DNA from: Candidatus Mediterraneibacter faecipullorum
GTDB lineage: Bacteria; Bacillota; Clostridia; Lachnospirales; Lachnospiraceae
Assembly (NCBI GenBank): GCA_019119675.1
Contig: DWWO01000015.1
Span: 1 to 42,655 of the forward strand
Length of the DNA: 42,655 nucleotides
Reading direction: 5' to 3'
Of this stretch, positions 25,854 to 34,422 are shown one piece after another. Position 1 is the stretch's first letter. Each line of letters begins with the position of its first letter. Position numbers and translations under genes: made by a program. The notes below the pieces were generated by a model. That model was not told the DNA's origin, made no database searches, and saw only the letters and a list, made by a program, of their open reading frames with translations.

Positions 25854-27239
25854 TTATAGCATGTTTCCGTCGAACCTGGGGATGCCGGCGAATCCGGCCT
25901 GGAGGTCTTCATCTGTCGGAATGTAGTCTCTCATCTCACCGTTATTGTATTTCTCATATGCGTACATATCAAAGTATCCTGTACCTGTAAGTCCGAAGAG
26001 GATCGTCTTCTCTTCTCCCGTCTCTTTGCACTTCATCGCCTCGTCGATCGCAACGCGGATCGCGTGGCTGCTCTCAGGTGCCGGCAGGATTCCCTCTACC
26101 CTTGCGAACTGCTCTGCCGCCTCAAATACAGAGGTCTGTTCTACGGAACGCGCCTCCATATAACCGTCAGCATAGAGCTGTGACAGCGTAGAGCTCATTC
26201 CATGGTATCTCAGTCCTCCCGCATGGTTCGCAGACGGAATGAATCCGCTTCCGAGCGTATACATCTTAGCAAGCGGACATACCATACCGGTGTCGCAGTA
26301 GTCATACGCATATACGCCCCTTGTCAGACTCGGGCAGGATGCCGGCTCCACTGCGATGAAATGGTAATCCGCCTCACCTCTTAATTTCTCGCCCATAAAC
26401 GGGGAGATCAGACCGCCGAGGTTCGATCCTCCGCCCGCGCAGCCGATGATGATATCCGGCTTGATACCATATTTATCCATAGCGATCTTTGTCTCCACTC
26501 CGATCACCGACTGATGCAGGAGCACCTGATTCAACACACTTCCAAGCACATATCTGTATCTTTCTGTATGTGTAGCCACCTCGACCGCCTCGGAGATCGC
26601 GCATCCAAGACTTCCTGATGTCCCCGGATGTGCTGCCAGGATTTTTCTTCCAACCTCTGTTGTATCAGACGGAGACGGAGTCACACTGGCACCATATGTC
26701 CGCATCACTTCGCGGCGGAACGGTTTCTGCTCATAGGAGCATTTTACCATATATACTTTACAGTCAAGATCAAGGTATGCGCATGCCATGGAGAGCGCTG
26801 TTCCCCACTGACCTGCTCCCGTCTCTGTCGTAACGCCTTTCAGCCCCTGCTCTTTTGCATAGTAAGCCTGTGCAATGGCTGAATTGAGTTTGTGGCTTCC
26901 TGATGTGTTATTTCCTTCGAATTTATAGTAAATCTTTGCCGGAGTCTGAAGCTTTTCCTCAAGGCAGTAAGCCCTGACAAGCGGCGCCGGACGGTACATT
27001 TTGTAGAAATCGCGGATTTTCTGTGGTATCTCGATATAACGGTTGTCGTTATCCAGTTCCTGTTTGACCAGTTCCTCGCAGAACACAACACCGAGTTCTT
27101 CTGCCGTCATCGGCTTTAATGTGGCAGGATTCAGAAGCGGCGCAGGTTTGTTCTTCATATCTGCGCGGACATTATACCACTCTTTTGGCATCTCACTTTC
27201 TTCAAGATAGATTTTGTAAGGGATTGTCTTGTCACTCAT
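25854..27239 (-). CDS. trpB: TrpB2-type tryptophan synthase beta chain
   Basis: PLP enzyme that joins indole and serine to give tryptophan. The 461-residue length and the N-terminal extension (LEESEMPKEWYNVRADMKNKPAPLLNP, quoted in part) mark the TrpB2 group rather than the ~400-residue TrpB1. The PLP Lys is in NTSGSHKLNSAIAQ, the glycine phosphate loop is GCAGGGSNLGG, and the substrate-side Glu region is TTETGAGQWG. No trpA or other trp gene is adjacent, in keeping with TrpB2 acting alone, often as indole salvage. Start ATG at 27239 follows AGGAGAAAAGAAA; the longer frame would run back through the leader. Expression is controlled by the T-box leader upstream. Confidence 0.92.
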   Translation of the reverse strand: MSDKTIPYKIYLEESEMPKEWYNVRADMKNKPAPLLNPATLKPMTAEELGVVFCEELVKQELDNDNRYIEIPQKIRDFYKMYRPAPLVRAYCLEEKLQTPAKIYYKFEGNNTSGSHKLNSAIAQAYYAKEQGLKGVTTETGAGQWGTALSMACAYLDLDCKVYMVKCSYEQKPFRREVMRTYGASVTPSPSDTTEVGRKILAAHPGTSGSLGCAISEAVEVATHTERYRYVLGSVLNQVLLHQSVIGVETKIAMDKYGIKPDIIIGCAGGGSNLGGLISPFMGEKLRGEADYHFIAVEPASCPSLTRGVYAYDYCDTGMVCPLAKMYTLGSGFIPSANHAGGLRYHGMSSTLSQLYADGYMEARSVEQTSVFEAAEQFARVEGILPAPESSHAIRVAIDEAMKCKETGEEKTILFGLTGTGYFDMYAYEKYNNGEMRDYIPTDEDLQAGFAGIPRFDGNML

Positions 27240-27342
27240 TTTCTTTTCTCCTTTCCTCTCATCTGCCGTATCACTTACGGCGCAGGGAATGAACCCTGCA
27301 GACATTTTCGGGACTCGAGAATGCTGTGAGCATTATGCAAAT

Positions 27343-27388
27343 AAAAAACTCTCGTCCCACACAATTAAACTATTGCAGGGACAAGAGT
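27343..27388 (-). terminator. T-box regulatory terminator
   Basis: ACTCTTGTCCC pairs with GGGACGAGAGT (one G-T pair) and a run of six T follows. The 5' arm lies just behind the T-box sequence, so it is the conditional terminator of the riboswitch. Confidence 0.88.
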
Positions 27389-27654
27389 CAATATACATAA
27401 AAAACTCCTGCGGTGCCACCCGGCTTGATGCTTTTGCATCCACTCATCGCATACTGTCATATGCTGCTTTTCTTAACGAAGTTACATTCTCCGTCTCACC
27501 TACTCGCCCAACGCACAAAACTTATATTTAATAGCACTGTTGCTTTCAGCTCGCCCTCAGAAGCCCATTCACTTCATGTATATCTGCCGCTTTCCACCAA
27601 CTGCAGCTCTCTGTGAGACTTTCATTGAAGTTACTTGCTCTTCCTCATCGGTTT
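27343..27654 (-). promoter_or_regulatory. Tryptophan T-box riboswitch controlling trpB2
   Basis: The leader has the T-box core GGGTGGCACCGC (27410-27421, minus strand), stem I landmarks GGAAGAGCAAGTAAC and AGAGAG, and GTTGGTGGAAAG. A specifier loop GAA-TGG-GC puts UGG (Trp) at 27565-27567. The terminator stem CTCTTGTCCC/GGGACGAGAG with a T6 run occupies 27343-27388. Uncharged tRNA-Trp would pair with the specifier and the T-box bulge and prevent termination. Confidence 0.93.
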
Positions 27655-27660
27655 AAAGTG

Positions 27661-27689
27661 ACTTTACCACGTCACAGCATAGATGTCAA
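27661..27689 (-). promoter_or_regulatory. Promoter of the T-box leader
   Basis: On the minus strand: -35 TTGACA (27684-27689), 17-bp spacer, -10 TAAAGT (27661-27666). The predicted start near 27654 gives a leader of about 415 nt before trpB2. Confidence 0.82.
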
Positions 27690-27741
27690 CCTTAAAATTT
27701 TTATTATCTTGTTTTATTATGATGCCAGGGCAAAAGCCGTA

Positions 27742-28260
27742 CTAATATTTCCCGTCTCCTCCGCAGACAGGACAGGTCATAGTACCCCTGTCCACTACAT
27801 CCCGTACAGGATTCATTTTGCCATTTTCCCATAGAGGAGTCGCCGCCGGGAACCGACGGGGTTTCAGAATAACCGGAACTGTTTAACATTCCCCATCCTT
27901 TGCACCGCTCGCAAAATTTCTCACCTGCGCCAAAACACTTTACGCAAACCTGTTTTGTATCTGTATCATATCCTGTTCCGCCGCAATTTGCACATTGGCT
28001 GGCAACTCCTGTCCCACTGCACTCCGGGCAGGGAATTTCCCCGCTTCCCTGCATATCTTCATCAAGCTCTGACATTTCCTGGTTTTCTTCCGTCTCTTCT
28101 TCTATTTTTATATCCGAACCATCGTTATATTCTACCGGTTTATCTTCCTCATGCAATATTTCTGTACTGTCTTGTACAGTATTTGATTCCTGGCCGCTTT
28201 GGCATCCTGACATAATACACAGAACAATGGACAAACTTATCATGGACAATATTTTTTCAC
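27742..28260 (-). pseudogene. DnaJ-type Cys-rich lipoprotein, apparently frameshifted at both ends
   Basis: The central frame (27704-28249) encodes a lipobox segment (IVLCIMSGC), an acidic linker, and CxxCxGxG zinc/disulfide motifs (CPECSGTG, CANCGGTG, CVKCFGAG, CERCKGWG, CTGCSGQG). Both ends look out of frame. At the 5' end AGGA is six bases before a GTG (28258-28260), giving V/M-K-K then a stop, but one more A in the A6 run would give MKKILSMISLSIVLCIMSGC, a textbook signal. At the 3' end, after a G4 run (27785-27788), the next frame encodes MTCPVCGGDGKY and stops at 27742, restoring a last motif as in the paralogue upstream. The frame actually open instead ends in an unrelated LRRRREILV tail. 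It could be decay, sequencing error or programmed shifting. Confidence 0.65.
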
Positions 28261-28279
28261 TTGATATCCTCGCTTTTCA

Positions 28280-28834
28280 TTACTCGTCATCGACAAACCC
28301 ATCGCCGCCGCACTGCGTACAGCGCCGTTCTCCTCCCACACAGGACGGGCACGGCCTGGTCGTATAATAGGTATCTCCATCCCAACCGGAACCATAGTAT
28401 TCTGTATGACCTAATATTCCGGTTCCACCGCAGCTGAAACACTCTCCTTCCAACCCGTCTCCATGACATCTGCCGCACATCCTTCCGGCTTTCCCCGACG
28501 ATCCTCCAGATGTTCCCCCGGCGGTAGACGGCTGAGAAGGGGGATAGAAACAGTTTCTGCATATAATGCCGGTTCCACCGCATCTGGTGCATGATGCAGT
28601 ATTACCTGCTCCCGAACACAGTCCGCAGGTAACCTCGAGACGCTCAAATCCGCAGTCCGGGCATATATTCTCACCCGCAGTATCCGGCTCTTCTTCCCTC
28701 GCCGTGTCAGTACCGTAGACATCTGTTCCGTCTGTGTCGTATGAAGGCTCATAGGAACCTGTCTCCATACCGCTGCAGGCACACAACACAAGACTTATGA
28801 CTGCGCAGAGAATAAAAAATCCTTTTCTTTTCAT
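28280..28834 (-). CDS. Lipoprotein with DnaJ-like CxxCxGxG motifs
   Basis: 184 residues. MKRKGFFILCAVISLVLCAC is a lipoprotein signal peptide with lipobox LCAC. After an acidic linker come six Cys motifs: CPDCGFER, CGLCSGAG, CTRCGGTG, CGRCHGDG, CFSCGGTG, then CPSCVGG and CTQCGGDG at the end. This is the pattern of the DnaJ central zinc domain but without J or substrate-binding domains. If exported, the cysteines may bind zinc or form disulfides outside the cell. It is the paralogue of the frameshifted gene 30 bp downstream. GAGGAGAACATT precedes the ATG. Function unknown; the operon context suggests a surface component of the dynamin/M48 system. Confidence 0.88.
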   Translation of the reverse strand: MKRKGFFILCAVISLVLCACSGMETGSYEPSYDTDGTDVYGTDTAREEEPDTAGENICPDCGFERLEVTCGLCSGAGNTASCTRCGGTGIICRNCFYPPSQPSTAGGTSGGSSGKAGRMCGRCHGDGLEGECFSCGGTGILGHTEYYGSGWDGDTYYTTRPCPSCVGGERRCTQCGGDGFVDDE

Positions 28835-28888
28835 AATGTTCTCCTCACTGTTATGATTTCCTGACTTGCCATCTGCCTCAGTAATCTC

Positions 28889-29560
28889 TCACTTCCGTTC
28901 TTCAAGCTGCATTCCGCATACGCTGCATTTTGTCTTATCAGCTGTATAAAGCAGTCCGCAGACAGGACATATTTTCCGCTGAAGCGTACCGGCGAAATTA
29001 TTTTTAGCAGAAAAACCTTTCCTGCTATCTGCCGGACCGGACTGCTGCACTGTTTCCAGTGCGGCAGCATCATCACATGCCTTGCATTTTCCGGTTGCTT
29101 CGTCAAGTTTCCTGCCGCATCTGGAACAGAACTTCGGCATCTGTATTTCCTGCGCAGCAGGCCCGCCGTCACCCTTTGTATCCGGTTCCGCATATTCTTC
29201 CGGCCTTATTTCCTGATCCGTATATTCTTCCACAATCGCCTCCTCTTCCTGTGCAGGACTTTTCTTCATCTCATGCAGGAGCAGGCCGTCTTCCGTCATC
29301 TCAGGCCAGGCTCGTCCATAAAGGAGGTCTTCTTTCTGCTGATCGCTTATGTAATATCCGTTTTCACAAAATCTGCACCCCACGGCGTATTTTGTATTTA
29401 TTGAGACAGTGGGTATATACAGTACCTTTATCTTCCTTTTCACTTCCATAAGGCACATCTGCCTTTTTTGTCTGCACTCAGGGCAGTAAAACTCTCCCAG
29501 CTCCTTTATGGGATAAAAGGAATCCGCTGCGCCGCAGCCGTTTATGGTAAAACCTCCCAT
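28889..29560 (-). CDS. Zinc-ribbon_15-like protein with two extra zinc ribbons
   Basis: 223 residues, no signal peptide. Residues about 1-80 match the zinc_ribbon_15 layout: short beta start, FYCPECRQKRQMCLMEV, KIKVLYIPTVSINTKYAVGC, CRFCENGYYIS, then a helix with Leu. A linker rich in Glu and Pro follows, then ribbon 2 (FCSRCGRKLDEATGKCKAC, about 144-162) and ribbon 3 (ICPVCGLLYTADKTKCSVCG, about 197-216). It is cytoplasmic by appearance and may act as a scaffold or adaptor. Its ATG overlaps the TAA stop of the third dynamin gene (TAATG), so translation is coupled to it. Confidence 0.85.
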   Translation of the reverse strand: MGGFTINGCGAADSFYPIKELGEFYCPECRQKRQMCLMEVKRKIKVLYIPTVSINTKYAVGCRFCENGYYISDQQKEDLLYGRAWPEMTEDGLLLHEMKKSPAQEEEAIVEEYTDQEIRPEEYAEPDTKGDGGPAAQEIQMPKFCSRCGRKLDEATGKCKACDDAAALETVQQSGPADSRKGFSAKNNFAGTLQRKICPVCGLLYTADKTKCSVCGMQLEERK

Positions 29561-31320
29561 TATGACATTCCCTCCAGTTCCTCCTGTATCTCATCAAGGA
29601 TCTTACGGATTTCCGAGATTGCTTCCCGTATTTCTTCTTTATGCTCTTCATCCTGACGGGCGACCATCGCGGACTGCTCTACCTGTTCCTGAGCCGCCCT
29701 TATCTTTTCTCCATAGTATTCTGCAAGCTGTTTCTTTGCATTCTCGCCCAGTCTGCCATAAACCGAATCGATGGCCTGATCGACGGAGGCGCGCAGATCC
29801 CCATACTGTTTATAGACAGAGTTCAGAATATCCGGCGTCTTTTTCTCCATTTCCTTCTGCCGCATAGCGCCTGTAATTCCATCTGCAACAAGACTCAGAA
29901 GCGCCATTCCTCCGATCTTGGAAACAATATAACTTACATTGTCCCCTTTCGTCCATGTATGATTATCCATTGTAAACCGGAATCCATATGAATGATTCAC
30001 GGATGTTCTGGATAGTTTTGCAGAAAGTTCCCCTGATATTTCTTCCAGCAGGTCATAGAGGCAGAGGGTATGATGCTCAATACACTTGTCCATGCCTTCC
30101 TGGATCGTATCGATACAATAAAATGTATAATACTTGCTCAATTCTGACGCCGGAACATCTGTCAGCGTTTTTACTTCCTGCTGCATCTTATCCAGCAGTT
30201 CCCCCATCCATGCCCTGCATTCTTCCACAGACTGGTCGAGAAGCCGGTCGATCCTCTGCCCTGCCTCTTCCTGTGTGCGGATCTGCTGTTCTTTCTGTTC
30301 CTGAACCCGTTCCATAGCGGCCTGGACGTCCTGGCTGCTCATTTCCAGCCCTTCTTCCAAAGCATTGAGACTTTCCGATAACTCTGCAGCCATCCCGCGC
30401 ATCAGACGCTGCATCCGGTCCGGAAGGATCGTCTCTTTCTTTTCTTCCACCATCTGCCTGATCTTTTCACGGAACCGGTCAAAATGCGCTTCCAGCTCAT
30501 GTTCCATATCAGGGTTTGGTCTCTGCTCCCCCATCTGCCTGCACTGTTCGTCAAGCGCGCTGACCAGCCACGGCTTCTGGTCCGGCAGAAGGTTCTGGAT
30601 ACGCGAGACAAGAAGATTGTTCATTCTCTCATAATCCTTTGTACTTTCCAGCATATCAAGATAATTGCCGACAAGCAGAAGATCGGTATATTTCTGCGGG
30701 ACGATCATCGTTTTAAGAAAAAGCTGCTCTGTCTGTGACAGAGGGTAATTGACAGAGAACACATAGAGAACGGCGTCCGCCTGAGTCAGGGCGTCTTCTA
30801 CGAGTTCACTGAAATCCTGCATGGAATCTCCCAGTCCCGGAGTATCTATGACAGCCGCATATTTCAGGAATTCGATCGGACGTTTCACTTCTATCTGACG
30901 AAACGGTATTTTTTCCTGCCGCATCAGTTTTTCAAGATTCTCTTTCTGCATCTCCGCATCGGACAGATGCATGTGCCGGCCTCCCTGAAGGACAGCTTCA
31001 TTTGAATGGGCTCCGTAAGTGATCCTGTTCAGCGTTACCGTCTCTGTCGTCACATTGACCGGAACCACTTCTTCTCCGAGTAGTGCATTGATCAGGGAAG
31101 ATTTTCCCCTCTTAAACTCTCCGCAGACAACCAGTGTAAATGGATCGTTCTTTCTGTTTAAAATATCCGTTTCCCAGCGCGACAGAAGTTCCGTGAACGT
31201 TTCTCCCAAAAGACTGCGGTACCTGCTGTCAAAGCGGAAAATTTTCAGCCTGTCAATATATTTTTCAAGTATCCGGATAATTTCATCCGGATCATATGTA
31301 ATTCGATGCTGTATATTCAT
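29560..31320 (-). CDS. Bacterial dynamin-like GTPase (third of three)
   Basis: 586 residues, dynamin superfamily. G1 GEFKRGKSS (67-75), G2 Thr region TTETVTLNR, G3 DTPGL (159-163). The usual G4 (T/N)KxD is replaced by GNYLD (218-222), an unusual base-recognition loop. A long helical stalk (about 300-450) contains LEMSSQDVQ, which has a counterpart (LQMSSQEFE) in the middle dynamin. A hydrophobic segment at 463-485 (YIVSKIGGMALLSLVADGI) could insert in the membrane. It ends in a coiled coil. I start at the ATG behind GGAGG; a GTG four codons earlier at 31332 is possible. It follows the M48 gene closely and couples to the zinc-ribbon_15 gene. Confidence 0.9.
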   Translation of the reverse strand: MNIQHRITYDPDEIIRILEKYIDRLKIFRFDSRYRSLLGETFTELLSRWETDILNRKNDPFTLVVCGEFKRGKSSLINALLGEEVVPVNVTTETVTLNRITYGAHSNEAVLQGGRHMHLSDAEMQKENLEKLMRQEKIPFRQIEVKRPIEFLKYAAVIDTPGLGDSMQDFSELVEDALTQADAVLYVFSVNYPLSQTEQLFLKTMIVPQKYTDLLLVGNYLDMLESTKDYERMNNLLVSRIQNLLPDQKPWLVSALDEQCRQMGEQRPNPDMEHELEAHFDRFREKIRQMVEEKKETILPDRMQRLMRGMAAELSESLNALEEGLEMSSQDVQAAMERVQEQKEQQIRTQEEAGQRIDRLLDQSVEECRAWMGELLDKMQQEVKTLTDVPASELSKYYTFYCIDTIQEGMDKCIEHHTLCLYDLLEEISGELSAKLSRTSVNHSYGFRFTMDNHTWTKGDNVSYIVSKIGGMALLSLVADGITGAMRQKEMEKKTPDILNSVYKQYGDLRASVDQAIDSVYGRLGENAKKQLAEYYGEKIRAAQEQVEQSAMVARQDEEHKEEIREAISEIRKILDEIQEELEGMS

Positions 31321-31332
31321 TCCGTCCTCCAC

Positions 31333-32322
31333 CTATCCTTTCTTCTCATTCCGCAGCACTTCTACATAACGCTTGCAGCGTTCATCTGTTTCTTTTCTTG
31401 AGCGCACTTTCTGTCCCGCTTCTTTGAGTTCCGGCCTCCACTGGTAAAACACTTCACACTGGGCGAATTCCATCTCCGCCAGAATACGCCTTACCGATGT
31501 CGGATGTGTAGACGTCAGTTCCTCCAGTCTCACGAGCGTCTCCATCTGCATTTCAAACTGCTTCTTCAGCGCCTCAAGATTTACAGATTCCCTGTCTCCG
31601 ATCGCAGCGCCATAGAGCAGTTTTGCATTTACACGATAAGCGTCTTCTATCTGACTGCAGCAGATCAGCGCTGCTCTGTCACAGGTTACTTCCGCAGCCC
31701 TGCTCCATACATTCAACAGATATTCTGCCCCCATGGTCATCAGGCTCATAAGCTGTGTAGAGAATAAGCCCACAGCAGTAGTTCCAGCAGCCACCATCAG
31801 CTGTTCCAGCATATTGTAGATTCCATGCTGATTATGGATATGCCCGCATTCATGTCCGATGACGCATCTGAGTTCTCCGGGTGTCATTCGTTCATAAAGC
31901 CCGCTGTGTATGACGATCAGCGGTTCGATATCATCCGTTCCTATGGTATATGCATTCAAGGTCTGATCGTTGACAATGTAAATATTCGGTATGCCGATCC
32001 CCAGTGTCCTGGCGCAGTCGCTTCCCATCTGGTAGACATCCGGATACTGGTCAGGTCCCACAAGCATTCCTGTCAGATTTACCTCCTGAAGCGTACGGCT
32101 CGCATAGGTCGCACATATTTTCTTTGCCATGCTGTAGAAATGAGGTATCGCATCCAGCTTTTTCCGGTATTCATAATCTGTTACGAACGCGTAATCGGGA
32201 AGCCCGTTTCCTGACATCCTTCTATTTTCTATATTTTTCCGTTTTTTTACATAAGAACGAAAATCGGATTTCATATTACAGATCGGGGATAGTGCATCCT
32301 CTTCCAGATAATTATTTCCCAT
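31333..32322 (-). CDS. M48-family zinc metallopeptidase
   Basis: 329 residues. The zinc site HECGH is at 157-161 (CVIGHECGHIHNQHG) and the third ligand is probably Glu 211 in WSRAAEVTCDRAAL. A conserved IYIVNDQTLNAYTIG segment precedes it, as in Ste24/HtpX relatives. A hydrophobic stretch at 171-205 lies between the site and the third ligand; unlike HtpX there are no N-terminal transmembrane helices, so it is probably cytoplasmic or peripheral. The ATG at 32322 follows GGAGGTAAGTGAC and nearly touches the stop of the middle dynamin gene. Its insertion between two dynamin genes suggests a role with them, such as quality control at membranes. Confidence 0.92.
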   Translation of the reverse strand: MGNNYLEEDALSPICNMKSDFRSYVKKRKNIENRRMSGNGLPDYAFVTDYEYRKKLDAIPHFYSMAKKICATYASRTLQEVNLTGMLVGPDQYPDVYQMGSDCARTLGIGIPNIYIVNDQTLNAYTIGTDDIEPLIVIHSGLYERMTPGELRCVIGHECGHIHNQHGIYNMLEQLMVAAGTTAVGLFSTQLMSLMTMGAEYLLNVWSRAAEVTCDRAALICCSQIEDAYRVNAKLLYGAAIGDRESVNLEALKKQFEMQMETLVRLEELTSTHPTSVRRILAEMEFAQCEVFYQWRPELKEAGQKVRSRKETDERCKRYVEVLRNEKKG

Positions 32323-32323
32323 G

Positions 32324-34417
32324 TCACTTACCTCCTTCGGTTTCCTGATTCTGCTCCGGTGTCTCTGCATCTTTCTCCCCGCCCAGAACATGGGATACTT
32401 TTTCTGATACAGGCTTCAGCTTCTCCAGAATCTGTCTTATACTCTCCCTGTTCTGTTCATAATCTTCCTGCAGCTTCTGGCGCTGCATTTCATTCTGTAC
32501 AAGGTCCTCTTTTACAGCCTCTATCGTTCCCTGCGTATCCTTGAGCAGAAGTTCGCATTCTTCTTCAAGCGCTGCGGACAGCTCGTTAAATACGTCCGAG
32601 ACTCTTTTCTGCACCCACTGTTCCAGTTCTCCTCTTGACTCCATGTCATCCATCATTTCATGAAGATTCTTTTCCATCGCCTGCCGTATTTCATTCAGCT
32701 TTTTCTCTCCGACGTCTTTTTTGAATACTTTCTTTACAAGGAATTTGCTGGCTACCGGTCCTGCGGCAAGGCTGATCAGCATCACCGGAAGGGCCGGGAG
32801 TGATACGGCAAGAAGAGCTGTAGCCATTGCGATCTGTGCAGCGACTCCGGCGGCTCCTCCCAGGGCAGCGCCTTTAAATCCCGCCTCACGATATCCTTCT
32901 ATGATACCGCCGATTCCGAATCCGCCCGTTGTAATCGCAAGCGCGTACTCCGCTCCCATACCGATAAAATCCCCAGCTTTCCACGAATCCCCGGTCATGA
33001 TACCTGCTTTCAGCTCATCCAGGCGGCCTGATATATTCTGAGCGAAATTACCGATACGCACCGCTTCCTCACCCGCAATATTGCGCAGCTGCATTTCCAG
33101 TTTCTCTGAAAATGCACTCATAGAATCCTCCATCTCTCTGTTAAGCGCTTTCTGGAACTCTGCGACCACGGCGTCCTGTCCACCCTTCGTCTGTAGTATT
33201 TCCACACTGACAGGCGTATTGTCCAGCGTATCTATAAGCTGCCCGCGAAGGGTCTGGTAATACTCACTTACCTGGGCTGTAAGCTGCTGACTTGCAGCAG
33301 CCGCACTGTTTCTAAGACGTTTCTTTTCCTGTGTTTTCTGCGTCCTCATATCTTCGATCTGGCCCAGGATCTCATTCTGTTTTTCTTCAAACTCCTGGCT
33401 GCTCATCTGAAGAGCCTTTGTCCTGACCTCGACAGCTTTGATAATTTCCTGAGCGCCTCGTCCCAGATGTCCCAGTGGAATCTGGAGCTCTAAAGCCCCA
33501 CGTTCTTCAGTCAGCATATGAGTAAGTTCTTTCTCAAAAGCAATCGTCCCGCTCTTTTCGATCAAATCGGCATCGCCCTCTTGCTTTCCTTCCAGCGCAT
33601 CCAGCGCAGAAAACGGGAAAACTTTGATATTTCCAAGTTTCTGCTTTGTGTCGCAGTACTCCTGAGAATCCTCGCCATAGATCCTTTTTGTGCTTTCCAG
33701 CACCTTTTCTCTGATGCGCTTTTTAATCTCGTCAACGGCGCGCACGCGGTCCTGTTCCCGGCGAAGTGTATCGATTTTATTGACAAGAAACAGGATCCTT
33801 CCGAGATCACTTGTCATCAGTTTATTCATAACAAAATCAGCCTCACTGCTGCTAAACGGGCTGTCATGGACAAGTACCATGATTACCACATCCAGTTTCG
33901 GGATGATTTCCTCTGTAATACGGCTCATCCGCTCATCATCATTGAGCCCCGGTGTATCTACAATATCCACTCCATTCTGGCAGAATTTACACGGATAATA
34001 GACTACTGCCTCCTCTACTTTTGCAGCCTGAGCTTCTTTTTCCTCATCCAGCTTTGTCACATAGTTCGGGAGCTCATCGATCCCGATCTCCATCACGCTT
34101 CCATCACGCATCTTCAGTTTGACATGGGGCTGCATGTCGTAGGTCACCCGGTTCATTGTAGCAGACGTAGGCAGTATATCTGCCGGCATGATCTCCTTTT
34201 CCAGAAGCGAGTTGATCACCGTACTCTTTCCCCTCTTAAATTCTCCCAGAATTCCAACTGCAAACTTGCGTGCTTCCAGCTTTTTACGGCTGTTCTCCAG
34301 TTGTTTTGCAGTTTCTTCCAGATTCATCTCCAATGCGATCTTCTGCATTTGGACAAGTCCTGTATTTACCTGTGTGACCATGTTCTGGTAACTGATGTAC
34401 CTCGCATCATTATTCAT
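32324..34417 (-). CDS. Bacterial dynamin-like GTPase (second of three), with membrane segment
   Basis: 697 residues. Full G motifs: G1 GEFKRGKST (58-66), G2 PTSATMNR, G3 DTPGLNDDE (154-162), G4 NKID (213-216). Then a helical stalk rich in Gln and Glu (about 330-470). A long glycine/alanine-rich hydrophobic region at 489-562 could form a paddle or two membrane-spanning helices, as in bacterial dynamins such as BDLP. The C-terminal coiled coil (565-690) is typical of the family. GTP-driven self-assembly on membrane is the expected activity. Start ATG follows AAAGGAACTGAAAATC. It is the largest and most complete of the three dynamins, which are otherwise divergent from each other. Confidence 0.92.
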   Translation of the reverse strand: MNNDARYISYQNMVTQVNTGLVQMQKIALEMNLEETAKQLENSRKKLEARKFAVGILGEFKRGKSTVINSLLEKEIMPADILPTSATMNRVTYDMQPHVKLKMRDGSVMEIGIDELPNYVTKLDEEKEAQAAKVEEAVVYYPCKFCQNGVDIVDTPGLNDDERMSRITEEIIPKLDVVIMVLVHDSPFSSSEADFVMNKLMTSDLGRILFLVNKIDTLRREQDRVRAVDEIKKRIREKVLESTKRIYGEDSQEYCDTKQKLGNIKVFPFSALDALEGKQEGDADLIEKSGTIAFEKELTHMLTEERGALELQIPLGHLGRGAQEIIKAVEVRTKALQMSSQEFEEKQNEILGQIEDMRTQKTQEKKRLRNSAAAASQQLTAQVSEYYQTLRGQLIDTLDNTPVSVEILQTKGGQDAVVAEFQKALNREMEDSMSAFSEKLEMQLRNIAGEEAVRIGNFAQNISGRLDELKAGIMTGDSWKAGDFIGMGAEYALAITTGGFGIGGIIEGYREAGFKGAALGGAAGVAAQIAMATALLAVSLPALPVMLISLAAGPVASKFLVKKVFKKDVGEKKLNEIRQAMEKNLHEMMDDMESRGELEQWVQKRVSDVFNELSAALEEECELLLKDTQGTIEAVKEDLVQNEMQRQKLQEDYEQNRESIRQILEKLKPVSEKVSHVLGGEKDAETPEQNQETEGGK

Positions 34418-34422
34418 GATTT

